Positions 1-15,100 of a DNA stretch of 64,000 nucleotides are shown here, one piece after another (within the stretch, counting starts at the first letter, position 1; each line of letters begins with the position of its first letter). Below the pieces are notes generated by a model. It was not told where the DNA came from. It saw only the letters and a program-made list of their open reading frames with translations, and ran no database searches. The stretch is from Alligator mississippiensis. Taxonomy: Eukaryota > Chordata > Crocodylia > Alligatoridae. The DNA lies in contig NC_081831.1 of assembly GCF_030867095.1 (NCBI RefSeq), forward strand, positions 41,663,319 through 41,727,318. Direction: 5' to 3'. Made by a program: the position numbers and the translations under genes.

Positions 1-180
1 CACAGGTAAAACAGGGGAATCACAGCAGTCAATGTCCTGCTTCTATGAAATGTTCTTAATATGTGCTCAAGAGATCCCGGGTAGAGGGCCATGTCCCCTG
101 CTACAGAGGATGGCAAAAAAACCCACAGTCCATACCGATCTGGCCATGGAGTAAAATTCCTTCCTAACCCCCAAATATGG
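1..180 (-). repeat. CR1-like LINE 3' untranslated fragment
   Basis: Read on the minus strand it matches 54985-55160 of this window over about 170 bp (both share GTCAGGAAGGAATTTT-like and GGCATGGCCCTCTA-like stretches). The plus-strand copy ends in a CR1-type tail, so the family is taken as a CR1 subfamily 3' UTR. The left edge is cut by the window. Confidence 0.55.
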
Positions 181-3100
181 TAATCAGTCTGACCCTGAGA
201 GGAGGAGCAAGACCTAGCCAGGAATCTCGGCTTTAGTCCCAGCAGGAATGTTGGCACACTTCAAAGTTCCCAGCCTTAGCTGTAGCCAGCACCAATGCCT
301 CTGAGGGAGGCTTAAAGACACCTTGTTTGCTTGGCAAACTAAGTATTCCCTCTATTCCCATCCCCACGTGCTGCCTAGCAAAGACTTTAGGAAATGAAGT
401 TACTGTCACCATCTAGTCCACCAGCAGGTTTCACCATCTACTCTAGAAGTTCTCAAGCTTTTCATAGCATAAAATGTGTTTTAATACAGAGATTCTCTTG
501 CACACCTCTCTCCCATCTGCAGCAGCAGCAAGTATTTCAGATGGAAAAGAGGCATCCCATATTCCCAAGTTCCTTCAGGGTTGAATTAGAAGTTGGCAAT
601 AAGCTAGCTGCATGTTAATTACCAGTACTTCACTGATCAGCTTGAGAAGGTCTACTTTCACCACTGCACTTGCGCTACCATTTAACTATAAGAGCAAACA
701 AGCCACCACCACAAAATGCTCTTCTCCCCAAGCAGTCTTATAGAAAAATGGACAAACTGCACCACCAAGTGGATAGAATGGTGTACTACATCACTCAAAT
801 GAACGTAAACGTTAGTTCACTGACTACCAGTATGATGCAGACAACACCAGGACAAGATACAGGAGGGGAAAACACACACCTAAAAACCCGAAGTGCAATT
901 CAGATTTCCCCAAGAAGCTTCTCTTGGCCAGAAAAAACTATTCACCTGTCAGTTACCAGAAATGGACTGGATTCTTCAGCTAGAACCTGGCTTCTTACAA
1001 GAGGTGACTTCACAGGTTTTGCTGAATCTCCTATCTCAATCTGATGATAGGAAGTGCATTCCCCTAACTCAAGGAAATGGAAGAGAATCAACTAGCATAG
1101 CACAAAGGATATCCAACAGGAATTCAGCTCAAGACTGACTGTACATAAAGGTGGCCCTTCCACTATTCTCACTGCTCTTCTCTCCTTGTCTGAAGTTAAA
1201 AAGGTCAAGGATCAATTCATGCACCAAAATTTAGTTCGTCTAATGAAAGATATCACAGTTACCTAAAGAACCTTGTCTGCTTATAAACTAAAAAATGAAC
1301 ATATAAAACACAGCCACCCACATACCTTGCAACATGTTCCTCTTTGACAGCAACATTCCAACTTTTGGCCTTTTAGCAGTTAAGGGTAGGCTGTATGGGT
1401 ACTACTGGGGAGAAGCTAGAGAGGCAGAGATGTGCCTAGTAGAGGTACCCAGTAGGGAAATAAGCAAACTCCTTCTGCCATACATCCCTTCCACCAATGT
1501 CCCACCTGGGAACCAGCAAGTGCTGCTCTAAGAACAGAACTGACAGTTCGGCAGGAAATATAGTAACGCTGGTTGGAGCCACAATTAAAACAGAACTGTA
1601 CGGTTCATTTATCAGAGCCCTGCATGTTCCCATTCCAATGCCAGCAAAGCAGTAGAGAAGCTGAACTGTCCAGAACATCTAGTTAAAAAGACATGCAGAG
1701 GAACAGAGGCAAATCTGCTGGCTCCAGCAGACACCCATTTTGATCAGATTCTCAGCTCACCCTTTCCCACTCCATCCCATGCTCTTCCTCTCCAGGAGCA
1801 AGCAGGCTCAGCCCCAGGGTAAGAGAAGATGCATAACTGACGAGAGTGCAGCAATTTGCACCCTACCACCTACCCTCCAGTTTGCAACATGTTTCGCTTT
1901 AGTGGCCCAGTGGTCCAATGGGCAGCACTGAACTTTTCCAGAGCAGGTGGAGGAGTGTTAGAGCCAGCAATCCCATCAGAGGCCTCTTCCTCAGGCTCCT
2001 GTTTCACAGAACTTATGATACAGTCATTCTCAGCAGGAGAGGGCTCTGAAGCAGGGGATGACACCTGGAAGGAAGGGAACATCATAAGACCAAGGCCCCT
2101 TCTCACAAGACAGCTGCAGTTTTGGACAGATATTTAACCGAACTGAAAGCAACAGAGGAGGCCACTTGATGGTTCAACTTGAGCCCCCTTTTCAGCAGGT
2201 CTCACCAGTAAGGGATTACACCAAGTCCCCTCAGTGGTTCCCATGCTTGAGGTTCAGCCAACCGAAAAAAAATCCCCATTGCCTCTAGCAATTAGAAATC
2301 CTTCCTCATTCACACACACACACAAGTGCGTGACCCTGAATCTCCCCCTAGTGGTGACCATTTCAGAGGGCTCTGTTAGCTGGATATCGAATCTGGTCTT
2401 TTTTGCCATTATCAGCCAAGGACTGAACCAAACAGCTTCACAGTCAGTGGCCTAAAGGAGAATTCCTCTCTCCTTCCTCCCCCACTGTCAATTTAACAGG
2501 TGGGACTGGTTAGTGTTTAGGACTGACAGAGTTTGGTTCTTTCTCAGTTTGGGGGATGGTGCTTTAGCTTCTCCAAGCCAGGATGTGAGGTGCTTCCTAG
2601 CACTTTAAGAGAACTTCCATGCTTGTTACACAGGGACACATGCAAGAGACAAACTGACTTTCTTTCTACAGACATGCATCTGGCAATATGGTGGGATGAC
2701 CTTGTCATGAAAGAAACACAAATGAATAAGGAGACAGCAGAGGAACTGATGCCACTACTGCAAGAAGAGATGACAAACATGAGTGAGGACAGAGTAACCA
2801 CCCGAAGACTTCCTAGGCTCAAAACAGATTGAATGCCTCGTACAGTGATCAAGCCTCATCTACTTACGTACTTTGGGATATAAATGTTTATTGGGAGTCA
2901 CCTCCCAAGGAAAAGAGAAGGTGGGGGTGGGGTGAGAAGTTCTCCTGTCCTCGCCAGGTTTGTCCCTCCCAATGGATCAGGAAAGGCTAGTCTAGCATGC
3001 AACATGAAGGTACCTTTAGAAAAAGAGCATGCAAAAAGACTAAGCTGGGAATGGAGGGCGGCAGGAAGATGTTTCAATACCATGGTGATTGTTGGAAGGG

Positions 3101-6100
3101 AACTGTCCCTAAAGGACGGCCAACCTGATCATACGCTGCAACAGCCAGAGCTGCCTGGAGAACCCATCCTGGGCAGCCATGTCCGAAAGACAGTGCTCCT
3201 GAAAATTCAAAACATCAGAGTCTTTACATAACCAGTAAGCCTGGAAGTGGGGTAGAGGGCCAAACAAAACCAGCCCTGCAACCCCAGGATACCAGGCCCT
3301 CTTCTATTGAAGGGGTTAAAATCAAGCCCCTTTAACAAGGCAGAATTTGAGGAAAAGAGTGGTGCATGGGGGTTGTAGATGTCCTGAGCCCTGTCACATT
3401 GTTAACATCTGATGTCAGTGTTTCTCTGGTATTCATATCTCCAAGATGTGCATAGATAAATTTTCTTCTCATTTCATCCAATGCTTTTTGATCCTTGTGT
3501 CATCTCCTCCCACAGCAGATGGCAGAAATGAAAACAATAAAGGGAGTGGGAAGAGATGCTGCCATCCCCAGAAGCACAGGAGTCCCCTGCTCTCTGAACC
3601 ATCTCCAAAACACAAAGCCTTCTGCACTCCCTCTTCCTTCTCACCTGGTGCTCCAGGTTTTCTAAAGATGATGATTTTCTCTGCTTCCTGTCTGAGGGCT
3701 GATCTCTGAATAATGAAAAGGAAGAAAACATTGAATTTTCTCTCACTATAATACTCAACAGGAACTAGCCAGTAGAAACTGGTAGGAAGTGCACAGATTC
3801 CTCTCAGTGTGAAGCAAGCTTACTGCCACAGCAGTCATACCACTTACATGAGTTGAACAAGCAAATAGTTTAGGCTAATTACAGGAGTCTCAGAGGGGCA
3901 GAATTTAAGAGTGGGGGAGGGAAACAAAATTGGACATGGTTGATGGAAACCCACCACCCACTTTGAAACACTGGCACAGGTCACCTGCACCACTGTTAGT
4001 CAGAGAGGTATTGCTGCTTCCTTAGTCTCATCACTGCCTACCAGTAGGATGTGTAAAAACAGAAAATGTGATGCGAGAACTTGTTTGCTGCCTCCTTGCT
4101 GCTCCTGGCTGACATGCAGGAGGAAACATGTACATACTTAACTGTTTCCCGAACTTTCTGTCATAGCTGGAATTCACCTCCTCATCGCTGAGCTCCTGTT
4201 CCTCAGGTGCTGAGCAGCTTCTGCAATGAGATCAGTCCATTGTGCCTGAGGATGCTACAACAGTTGTTCTCTACAAATTCCCAACATTTTTAGAATCTCC
4301 CAGACTTCCCTAAATTGATCACGTAACATATAAAATATAGTTGCTTTATCATTCTTACGTTTGATGGAGCATTCCGTGGTTCCTATATCATAAATAGTCG
4401 TGCTCAAAAGACGACCTTGGTACTATAAACTATACTACATATCTTAAGCCACAGCTCTTCTCTAAACTACATGGTCCTATTCAATTTAATCTCATTTCCA
4501 AAAGAAGTGTGTCAGGTATGCAATACATTTATTTAACTTTCCATAACCCTTTTTAAGAGGTGTGCCAAGCAAAGTATTCCATTGGAAAGGTTTCATAATA
4601 ATCCAGGGTAATTTTTTTTATTCCACTCCCCTCCCCCCATACACACTTTTTGAAAAGCATCTTACAAACAACATCTTGGTGGGTTTGGTTTTTCGTTTTC
4701 TGAAAACCACAACTGCACAGTGAGCAGATGTTTTCCTTGAACTGTCCATAATGATATTAAGTCTTTCTCCCTGAGTAGTTACCGTTAATTTAGAAACCAT
4801 CTGTACGTAAAAGTAATCTTAATCGTTTCTTTTAATGTGCTTTACTCTGCTGTTGTCTACAATGACTTTCAACTAAGCAATCATGTACCAAAGCAGATGA
4901 AGTAGGCCCCTTTAAAGATGCTCACAATCAATGTGTCAACTGCAGAAATAAATATTACCAGCAACTTTTTTCCAGATGGCAAAATTTGTAGTATATTGAA
5001 CAGTCCCCCAATCCTTCTTACCCTCTCACCTCATAATTAGTTTCCTTAATATCCTCCCATGAAGAATTTATCAGATGCTTTCTGGAAATCCAAATGTTAG
5101 TAGGTAAGATGGAATTACTTGTTAAAACTGATTCTGCTCAAGAATTCTTTTAGATTGCAGCGGAGTGTCCTTTGGTAAAATCCCATTGGCTAGCCCAATA
5201 ACATTATGCTTCGAGAGGTGATAAAGTCACCTCTCTAATAGTTGTTTTAGCCAGTTTACCTAGTTGGAAAGCAAAGCTCTATGGTGTACAATTCACATAA
5301 TCATCATAAAAGAAGGCTAAAGTAAGATACAATTCTAATTCTCCTCCTCTCAAGCACTGTTGAACAATAGACAGCATGGTTTTTATTAGCACCTTCATTA
5401 TTCATTTCCCTCAGAACATTTGAAGGAGTTCCAATCATTCCTGGTTGCTTGCTTAATTTAAAAGGCCACTTTTTCTAGCCCAAATGGTGGGGAGAGATAA
5501 ATGGGCGGGGAGAGAAGGAAGGTACAAGCAACAACTAAACAATGTGAGCACTTAAGCAATGCTTCAAAGTATAACCAGAGATGCAACGGATGCAGCAGAG
5601 AGAAGAAAAGCACTTAGATAAGAACTAGCACAGTTAAGTACCTGTGTTTCAGGTGAGTTTTTTGTTTTAGATCTGTACTTTTATTTTCCAATGGAAAAGT
5701 GTAGAAGTCCAGATATGAACCTGACCAGAGGGGCTTCTACATTTTAAGGTACATGCACATCCACACAAAAGGGAGAATGAAAGCCAGCAAAAGTGGGCAT
5801 GACATGTATGTGTATTTGAAGGGTATGGAGTGATAGGGAGAAAGGTTTCCCAAGGACTGGAACAAGCAAGCTCCTTACTTGTACTTGGGGTGTGGATGGA
5901 GGTAACAAAACCACTTCTCCGGTAACGACGATAGATCTATTTTGTCAGGCAGCTTCCTCCATTTCAAGCACTCCTCACACTGCACCCATGTCTGATCTGG
6001 TCTCTCTCTGCAAAAAGTGACACATGGCTGAAATGGCCTACATGCAGAGAAAAGCATTGAGGGCCTGTTGCATTTCATCCCCAGTGCATTGGGAAAGGCT

Positions 6101-9100
6101 GGACTCTATTAGCACCTGAACAGCAACAGAAAGTTCTGCTGAGACACCTTATATTCTAGGTGGGAAGACCACATTACCCTCCAGTTACCTGCCAATTCCC
6201 CTGAGCGCTCATCAGGAACATCCCTTTCATTACCCACTCTGTCCATCCCCACACATAAGCAATGGACTGGGTTGAAACTACCAAACTTACGACATGGATG
6301 GCATTTATTAGTCTGTCACGAGATCGCCCAATTAAAAGTGGAGATCAACCCACTAAACCCTCTCCCCTGTCTCTGCAGATGAAAGACCCACTGCTTTTAA
6401 TGCTGCACTATGAGATTAGACTACTGTAAAACTTGTCCTCACGCTATCATGCTGGATGCATTTGAAGTTCCCAAGTTCATCCGGGCCATCTTTGCTTTCC
6501 AGTAAAGATTGAGTTTCTGTCCCAGGGCAGTAACTGTCCGTCTAGTGGGAAAAAGAGAAGAGTGAAAACTCAGGCAGATCCTGCTGTCTTTCTCACCAGA
6601 TAACAGCTAAGAAGTGTAGAGCAACAGACCTCCCTTACTACCAGCCTTTGTCTTTTGCCACCCTTGCCAGAGACACCCACACATCCTATGGTGATAAGGA
6701 CCCAAAAACGTGATAAGCTTGCTACTGTTGGGCTTACCTGGATTTTAGAACACAGCTTATATTGTGCCAGGATTTAACCCAGTATATATCATTCATCCCA
6801 CACTTCAGAATCATATCTAAGTGTTTCCAGTACACAAGACTCCTAACTCAAGGTCCCTGGGGTCAGCAGTTTGCTGCTTCAAACTGTCTTTGAACCTTTC
6901 ACAGGAACAAAACACCCTGTAGGCTAAGAGATGCACTTGTCTTCAGAACCAGGTGATCAGAGCTTCCTCTTGGATCAAGGAGTCAGGACATACATAGGGA
7001 GTCACTAATTTCTGACCCCAAAAGTTTATCAGTAGTATGAATTTACACAATGGGGCCAAGGATGGCAACTCATACTTGATAGCCTTTACCCAGTGGCTTT
7101 GTAGCATCATTTTAAAACTGAAGGTATAGCTCAGGGGTGGCCAACCTATGGCACAGATGCCAAGTGACACAGCCACCCTCTATGCGTGGCACACAGCAGA
7201 TTGAGGAAAGGGGCCAGCAGAACAAAGGAAAGCAGCAGATCTGACATGGGAAGATCAGAATTGGCATTCTAAGAAGGTACAGAGCTTAATTTGTGGCACA
7301 CCTATGAAAAAGACTGTCCCCCACTGGTTTAGCTAATACAGCTAACCCTATCTAAAATATGGGCGAATTTCTCCTCCTCCTTCCCCACCCTCCAAAGAGG
7401 GTCCCTTAGCCAAAGTTATTTACCCTTATGGTCTAATGAAATGTCCCATCCAGCTACTGATTAACATATACAATTAGAAGTACTCTCTGAGACTCAGGAC
7501 AGCAATGAACTTGTAGCAAATTTGGTACAAACTCAAGCATGAAGGATTTTGGTAGCTGTTCCAAGGGAGAGAGAATGGAGCAGCCACGGGTAGCTTTTTC
7601 CTTCTCCCATGAAGGAAAGATCCCTTTCTGAACACTGAATAAGGGCTCTAGATGCTTAAAAAAAATTGTATGGTCCTGCTGTGCTCATCCTCACTCCCTG
7701 CTCTCTTCTAGATTCTATGCTTAGATCCTTTTCTAAAACGTTTGTTCCTGCAAGGTAGCATATACCTACAGGATGGGGGTGCCCAACTACACATGTAACT
7801 GAGAGAGGGTGGGCATAAAAGAGTGGCAGTACAAGCTCCTGCTTGCTGTTCCTGCCCAGAGCAGGGGGGCTGGACCCAATGATTTCACTAGGTCTCTTCC
7901 AGCCCTAAACTTCTGTGAAATTTGTGAACAGAAGACTCAATGGGCACATAGCTGGGCTTTATTTTCCTGTGATGAAATTCAAGTTCTCATAGTTTGGGAA
8001 ACACTGCTTTTCTGTGTTCAGCAAACGGACATAGAACAGACTATGTTCTAGGTCATACGAGTCTTTCATGGGTGAAGACATGCACTGAAGACAGAGCTGG
8101 GTGAACATGGAGATTGTGCTCCTTCTCACCTCAGGAGACCATGGTCTTTCCAGATTTCAGGCATTTTATGGTAAGGGCATCAGAGAAGGAAGATGAGCCA
8201 ACCAAGAGCTACTTTGTACCTAAAGCCTACTCATGCAACAGCTGCAGAGCCCCCTTACCGGTATTCCTTGTTTTCTTCAAAGTCCTGTTTGTTGTGTGCT
8301 GGTTTAAGAAAGTTGCACTCAATCACCCCGATTACTCCCACACCATCTCCCTACACCAATGGCCAAAAAAAAAAAAAAAGAGAAGGAAACAATTGTTTCA
8401 GACATTCTGCTTATCATGGTAAAAAAAACTAGCATCTCTGGAAGAATGGTTCTTAACTCCTTTGCAACAAAGGAACCAAGGCAACATAATCCTATACTGT
8501 ACACTGATTTCTGTACCATGTGCACAGCAAGCACATGCATTAGACAGTCTCCTGCTACCATTTGGCTCTACAACAATAATAAGTGGTCTCTGAAGATGCA
8601 AACAGCTATCAAATCTAGGACAGCATCAAAATGAAGCTATGCACACTAAAAACTGCTTGTGATGAGAGGGCCTCAGATACTAGGTTTCCAGGTTCAATTC
8701 CTTCTACACAAAGGCTAGAGAAACTCTGGAACCCCATGGAACCCAGAAGAAAGGTTCTATTCAAGGGTCACTTCGCATGAAGCCATATGTTCATCCCCCT
8801 TCCTCGTTTCTGAGGCACAGAGGGAAAGCACTGACCACTCACCTTCATCTGGCAGCCAACCTTCTCGTAGGACTTGATAAGTCGGTTGTTGTGGTACATC
8901 ATGATCCCACAGTGGCTTTTATTTTTGCAGTTGAACCCAAAGGTAATCTTCACTCTTTTATTCTGAGAAAAACCTTGTCAAAGGAGAAACAGACAGCAAG
9001 CTTGATAGGGGAGAAGAGGGGAAAAGAATTAGGTGCTTTGTAGGAAGGATATTGGCAGAAGGGATAAAAGCGGAGTAAAGGATGACCAAAAGGTAAGCCA

Positions 9101-12100
9101 TCCAAGTTTTTCACTTCATAATTTCACAATGAATGATATGTGGAGTAGATGCTGCATTCCTAAAGCAACACATTTTCCTCTTTAGCAAGAAGACTAAGCT
9201 AAACCTTGGTTCCCTAGGGAGAGAGAGGCCCTGTATACACAGCCAGAAGTGTTGGATAACCACAACTGCAGTTTGTCTGATTTAACAGACTGATATAAGC
9301 AAATTGGATAACCAGGTTAAAACATGCCCAGTTCTCTCAAAGTGGTGTAGAATTGATTTTAAGAGATTACAGTTATAAATCACAGTTATAGATCACAGCT
9401 ATTGTCATATATATTACAGTTGTAAGAGATTCAAACTCTGTCTAAAATAGGTGGCTCAAACAGTTACCATCCAGGTAAGTCACAAATCACTAATAAGGTG
9501 ATGATGTTTGGCTGATTTGATTTCATAAACCTCAATGAATGCTGAAGTGAAGAATCCAAGGCACTCAATAAAATTCCACTTTCTTCAAGTTCTAAATTAA
9601 TATGGGTTCAGTTCTGGACAAGAACTTCTGCTACTAGGCTTACAAAAGAAAGAACACATGAACAATAGCTCTATTTCATCAAGGTGGAGGCTATTCCTTT
9701 TAGAGGGCTATTTATACCATAGACATCCATATGGCATATTCTCCACAGAATGCCATCTTAACTTTATTTAAGATAATGTATTCCTCTAAGTCAGAGGAAT
9801 TTTACTTTTTACTCGTGCTAATTCTACAGAACAAAAGCCTCTCAGACAACAAGTCAGAGTCAATTTCTTTTTGAACAGTGTCACCATAGCTTACTAAACT
9901 ACAATCTGTCAAGCTATGCACACCTACCAAAAACATGCTTCCTAAGAAACTGCTGAAGGCAACATCTAGCCTGCAAAAGTTTACACTGCGGGGGATGGCA
10001 CAAAAGCAAAAAACAACTCACTGGCTTTCCAATTCCTGACTCTGTATGCAGGGCTAGAAAAAAAAAAAAAAAAAAAAAAAAAAAATCGATTTCTTCAATT
10101 TTTCCACATTTGATACAGAATTTGAGTCAAATCTAAATCCTGGAAGACAAGAGTTACTTTTCAGACAAGAACCACTGTTTATGTACATTTAAGGGGTGGG
10201 GAGAGCTGCACACTTGGTTTTTCGATATTCAGTTTAAGACTTACTCCATTTTGTGGAGATTTTAAACAAGTAAGTGCAGCTTCCTTTTTTTTTTTTTTTT
10301 TTTTGCTTTGACATGGGACACCAGTTTTACTCTGTGGGCAGATTATCAAAAGAAACAAGTGAAGAAAAATGTTCTCATTTAGCTGTATGCAAAAATACTT
10401 AAAAACCTCACAAGGCCAACTTCCATTTTTTCAGGAAAAATAAAGTCAGCAAGTAAATAAATACCTTTGAGCTGAATAAGATCTCCCCTTTCTTCATAAC
10501 CAAGGTCTAGTCAAATGTATTGGTTTATTCATAAGGCTCTTCCCTATTCTCTTTTAAGGGAGTTCATAATTTTAAAATACATTTCTGAAGCATTTTGCCC
10601 AAATCAGCTGGGCATGTCAGTCAAGACCTTGTTACCAACACAAAAATGTGGAGTCTCATGATTTTGGCTTGGGTTTTAAATTCAGCTGTCTGCAGTATGG
10701 AGGCATATCAGTTCCTTTCTGGCAGCTGGACTTCACCCATGCTTGAGGCGTGCAAGCATTTTTATACTGCTTTCACTTCTTCCATTGTAAGCAGTTGTGA
10801 GGACTCCTTCATGAACTGTTCAAACTGGAGTCTAGCCTCTCCGGAGGTAACGGAAAGGTGCAAGGAGAACAAGAATCAGCCTGAGTGTTCATTTAACGTT
10901 AGACTCTACACTATTGTCCTTATCCAGCTAAACCAACCCTAAATATAGACATGGGATTAATATTCATTGGAAATAACTGGTTCCAATAGTTGCCTTGATG
11001 CAGTGAAATTGCCATGGGAGCAGGAGCGCCATGAGGCAACTGTAAGGATACTACGAAGGTGGGTTTGTATACATTATATTCAATATGGGCCAAGCTCTTG
11101 GCCATCAGCTGAGTCTTCACCTTCTTCTGTCGCAGAACAATCTGCATGCGGGGCTTCAGGTACAAGATGCTGCAGTATGCCTGAGAACAGGGGACAGTGC
11201 AAGACAAGCATAATGAACACAGATTTCACCAAACAGGCGACTCCCCAACCAGTCCCAACCCATACAGCCAAGCAATTGAGTCCTGTCCAAACAGACAGAC
11301 ACTTGGCATCAGTCCTACACACTTTATATGCCATGTGAATACCTAAACTGAGAATGGCTCCTGTTGTCTGATACCAACATGAGTAGTTCAGCTCACAGTG
11401 CTTGCCTGGGATAGACATGGTGCAACTCTTGTCTCAGCACTCAACCACTTCTACAGAGCTAACTCCAGCCACCCTGACTCACCCGTAAGGAGTACTCTGT
11501 TTCTGGCGCAGAGGACTCCTGAATCTTCTCGAGGTGTGGAGGTAGTAGCTTCCTCCCAGGATTCTCTGCTTCCTCTGTGTTGAAGTCTGATATCCGAATG
11601 TCAAACCTGTCTGTATCAAAGTCTAGCTCTGGCTTTCCATCTTTATTTCTGAAAAATGCCACAAACAAGAGCTAGGAGAACATCCTGCTCAGCCATGGTG
11701 TATTAGGACCAAAACAAATTTAGAATAATTAAGCAATAACCTCAAACCTAACAGAATAAAAGTTCAATTCAGTCCTGACATAGGAAAAGTGCAAAAACTG
11801 TTCCTGTAAGTGCTACTCTTCCATTTCCAGAGTCATGCATCACATACCTTAAAAGTAGTTCAAAGTGTTCCCGTTCCTTTCCTGTTCCCCTTGGGGCAGT
11901 CATTTTTATAGGCTTAAGTCACACAGCATCAAAGTCAAGCACCTCATAAACATGAATTAGACCTCAAAATTGTTCTATGAGGAAGGGAAGAAATACTTCC
12001 TTGACTGACTTGACTACAAAAAAAGCATGTCTGTGGCAGACAAAAGCAAACCCCAACCTTCTGATTCCTAGCTCTGTTGCCCAAACAAAATTACACACAG

Positions 12101-15100
12101 GGAGAAGAAATCCAATGCATCCTAATGAGTACAAGGCAATATCTAGATGGACAATGTAGGAAGCTTCTGCCCTTAGGAAGCATTGTCCATGTAAGTCTTA
12201 AGCATTGTCCTACAGAAGTTCCTGCCCTCTTGAGGAAAAGGAAGCAATTGGCTAATATTTGGCATTGGAAAGCTGAGAAGCAGAGGGCCTAGGTCTCTAC
12301 TTTCAAAACTGCACCCTTAGGTTAGATTTACATGAAGTGCTCAATTTACGCACAAAACGAAAAATTTTCCAACTGCCACCCCTGCAAATTCTACACTTAA
12401 GCTGCGTTCTTTGCTTCTTACACACCACCATGTCCAACACAAGGTGCATGTCCTAGCCAGGTCTTGGCAACAGCTGTGAAACCCGCTGCATCTAGCACAG
12501 CTACTAACATGGGCACTTAGGACAATTCTATTGCTTCACACAGAAGAATACACTTGTGAGCATTCTCTCCCAGCTGAGATGGATCTGCAGGGTTAACAGA
12601 AGTAAACAGCAACAATAGGACCATAGCAAAACAGGTCTCTACCATAGTAAAATGGTACAAACAAGACTGCTACAAACAAGAAGCATCCCCACAGAGTAAG
12701 ATAATATCATATTTACATTTAAGGGTTAAACATAGCAAGCTATATAAAATTTGGTGTTTCTACCAGGAGGAGGAGGATGGATTGAACTGCCCCTGCTGTA
12801 ATTCAGACCAGCCTTGTACTCAAACATTATGCCACTGAACTAGTACTTCTCCCCTCATTTTTTCAGTATTCAGCTTTCCACCTCCCAATGCCTAATTCCT
12901 CACGTGCCTGGGCTCCCAGTACCTGCGGATGTTCCAGATGAGGATACGTGTGCCCTTCTTGCCTGGAATGGCATCAAACTGTGACAGCAGCTCCTCCTCC
13001 GTGTTGAAGAGAGTATATTTCAAGATGGCCTCAAGGCTTGGCACAGAGTCTTCTGTTACAATCATTTTCTTTAGAAGCCACAAAATCAAAGAAAGAACAG
13101 GACTGGTCTAGATCTCCCCCCTTCCCTCCTTATACATTAGTGATGTTCTTGTCCAATATTAGAGGCAAGGACCATGTAAGGCTATAGCACCAACAGAAAC
13201 ATGACTGAGCACAGTTCAAGAGCACATTTGCAAAGCGAACCTGAGCCATGAAATAGTAACCCTGTAGGGACTTTGTGGAAAATGCCAACAGACATCAACC
13301 TTTCTGTGCATGGAGAAGTAAGGAACTGATATCATACGAGTAATGTTATGCATAGATGGCTGTACAGAAAATGTGCTAAGGGGTATCTGTGTATTCTGGG
13401 TTCCCACTGGCATAGAGGCAGCAGAATATGCAATGGAAGTGTGTAAGCATCGGAGTTATGCACTAAAGAAGAGTGTTACTGTTGCAGAAGTATAACTGAG
13501 GCAAGCACAGAGCAGACCGCTACTGGGATGCTAGAAGGGGGCACTCTGCAAAGGGGTGCTAGCGTTACTGAATGGATTCCACACAGAGATTAGCAGGAAA
13601 CCCCAAAGGATTCCTGACAAGCTCTGATATAAAAAAGGATCGACATTTGATGGATGCAACTCTACGCCCCAGCTGCAGTGGCTCTTCAAGTGCTGAGCTG
13701 AACACTGTCACTATGTGGTCCTTTGAAAAGATTACACCCTCTGCAGCTGCTACTCACAGACAGCAGCACATACAGGCAAAACTGTGCAAAGCTACTGAGG
13801 TGCATCTCCAGTCAGTCTGCATTACCAGCACTGTGCTGCAGAAAGACTTTACGGAAAATGCTGAGTTTTGGGCTCCCTCAGTGCTGTTCTTCCCACATGC
13901 TGCCCTCCCCCGCCCCACCACCTCCCCTTAATAAGCAGTTCAGGAAGCATGGCCCCTCTCACTTTTCAGGGAAGGATATTGTTTTGCTGGCTGAATGGTA
14001 CCAATGGGACAATAACAGCCTGAGCGTGGACACATTCCAGATAGGTCTGTGAAAGGAGCCCCACGCTGAGCGCACCTCCATTCTTAGTAAAGACAATGGC
14101 ATCTTTTCCCAGCCGCATAGAGCCTGACTTGAAGCCATTGCCATACACCCCTATGGATGGGTGGTTCTTCTTCGCTGCCTTGTCCGTGAAGCCAAAGCTG
14201 GAATTCATTCAAATGGAAAGAGTCAGACAAGATAGTTACCTCAGAGATAGTGGTTAGCAAAAAGAGGGGATGGGGGAGGGGAGAAAGAAGAATGGAAAGA
14301 GATTTTAAATGCAAGGCCCCACCACACAGTGGATTAAACAAATGAATACTTTTTCCTAGTACAGAACTTCCCAGCCAAAGACTTCGAAGCACTTTGTAAA
14401 GATTGTCAAGTCATCCTACAGACATAGAAATGGAAGCTCACAGAAAAGAGATCTGCCAAAGATCACAAAGCAAAACAGTGGCAGAACTATAACTAGTAGC
14501 CAATTATCTTGATACCCAGTCTTCCTTTAACTGCTGAACCATGTTGACTGCACCAAAGAACCATGACTTACTGATGACTAATATAACCTGTGCTCCGTAT
14601 TTACTCTCCAAGAACCTCCAAGTACTAATGAATCCCTAAACCTCTGTAGCATAGGGCTTGTTATCCTCATTTTATAGATGTGAAAAGGAGTTACTAGGAA
14701 GGAGCAATCTGCCAGAGTTTACACACTAAGCCAATAACCATCAAGTTCACTGTGCATCCTCTCTTCCTAATTCTCCTCTATACACCAGACAACCTAATCC
14801 ACTCTTTCCCTTTGCTGTGCATGTGAAATGGAGACAGCTCTTCCCCTCCACTTCACACAGTGACAGAAAAGGGAAAGGAATGCAATGGGAAGGAAAGAGT
14901 GTCAACTTTCTGGCTTTGCCACACCTCACTCCAGCCTGTTTTGAACTAGTCCTTAGCAGTTTGGAAACCATGCCCTTATTGCAGGAGAAAGATTTCAAAA
15001 TGAGTTTCCATGTACCCTGAAACTATCTTGCTCTCAGAATGCTAGGGGCTACAGGGGCCCGCTACATCCTTCCTCCGCTCCAGTTTTACATACACTTCGT

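Noticed and set aside
670-1044. 124-codon plus-strand frame with a helical look
   Set aside because: No domain recognised, no splice context, antisense to MORC4; taken as chance.
1324-1370. Minus-strand segment reading SKRNMLQ before a GTATGT donor, echoing the end of probable exon 14
   Set aside because: The usable acceptor is only CTAAAAG, without a pyrimidine tract, and the match is a 13-bp coincidence or worn duplicate.
2533-2832. 99-codon plus-strand frame preceded by a TTTCTACAG acceptor-like site
   Set aside because: It is antisense to MORC4 intron 13, has no family resemblance and no matching donor or partner exon.
12775-12865. tRNA-like A and B boxes on the minus strand
   Set aside because: No cloverleaf can be drawn and the boxes are degenerate; at best a SINE relic.
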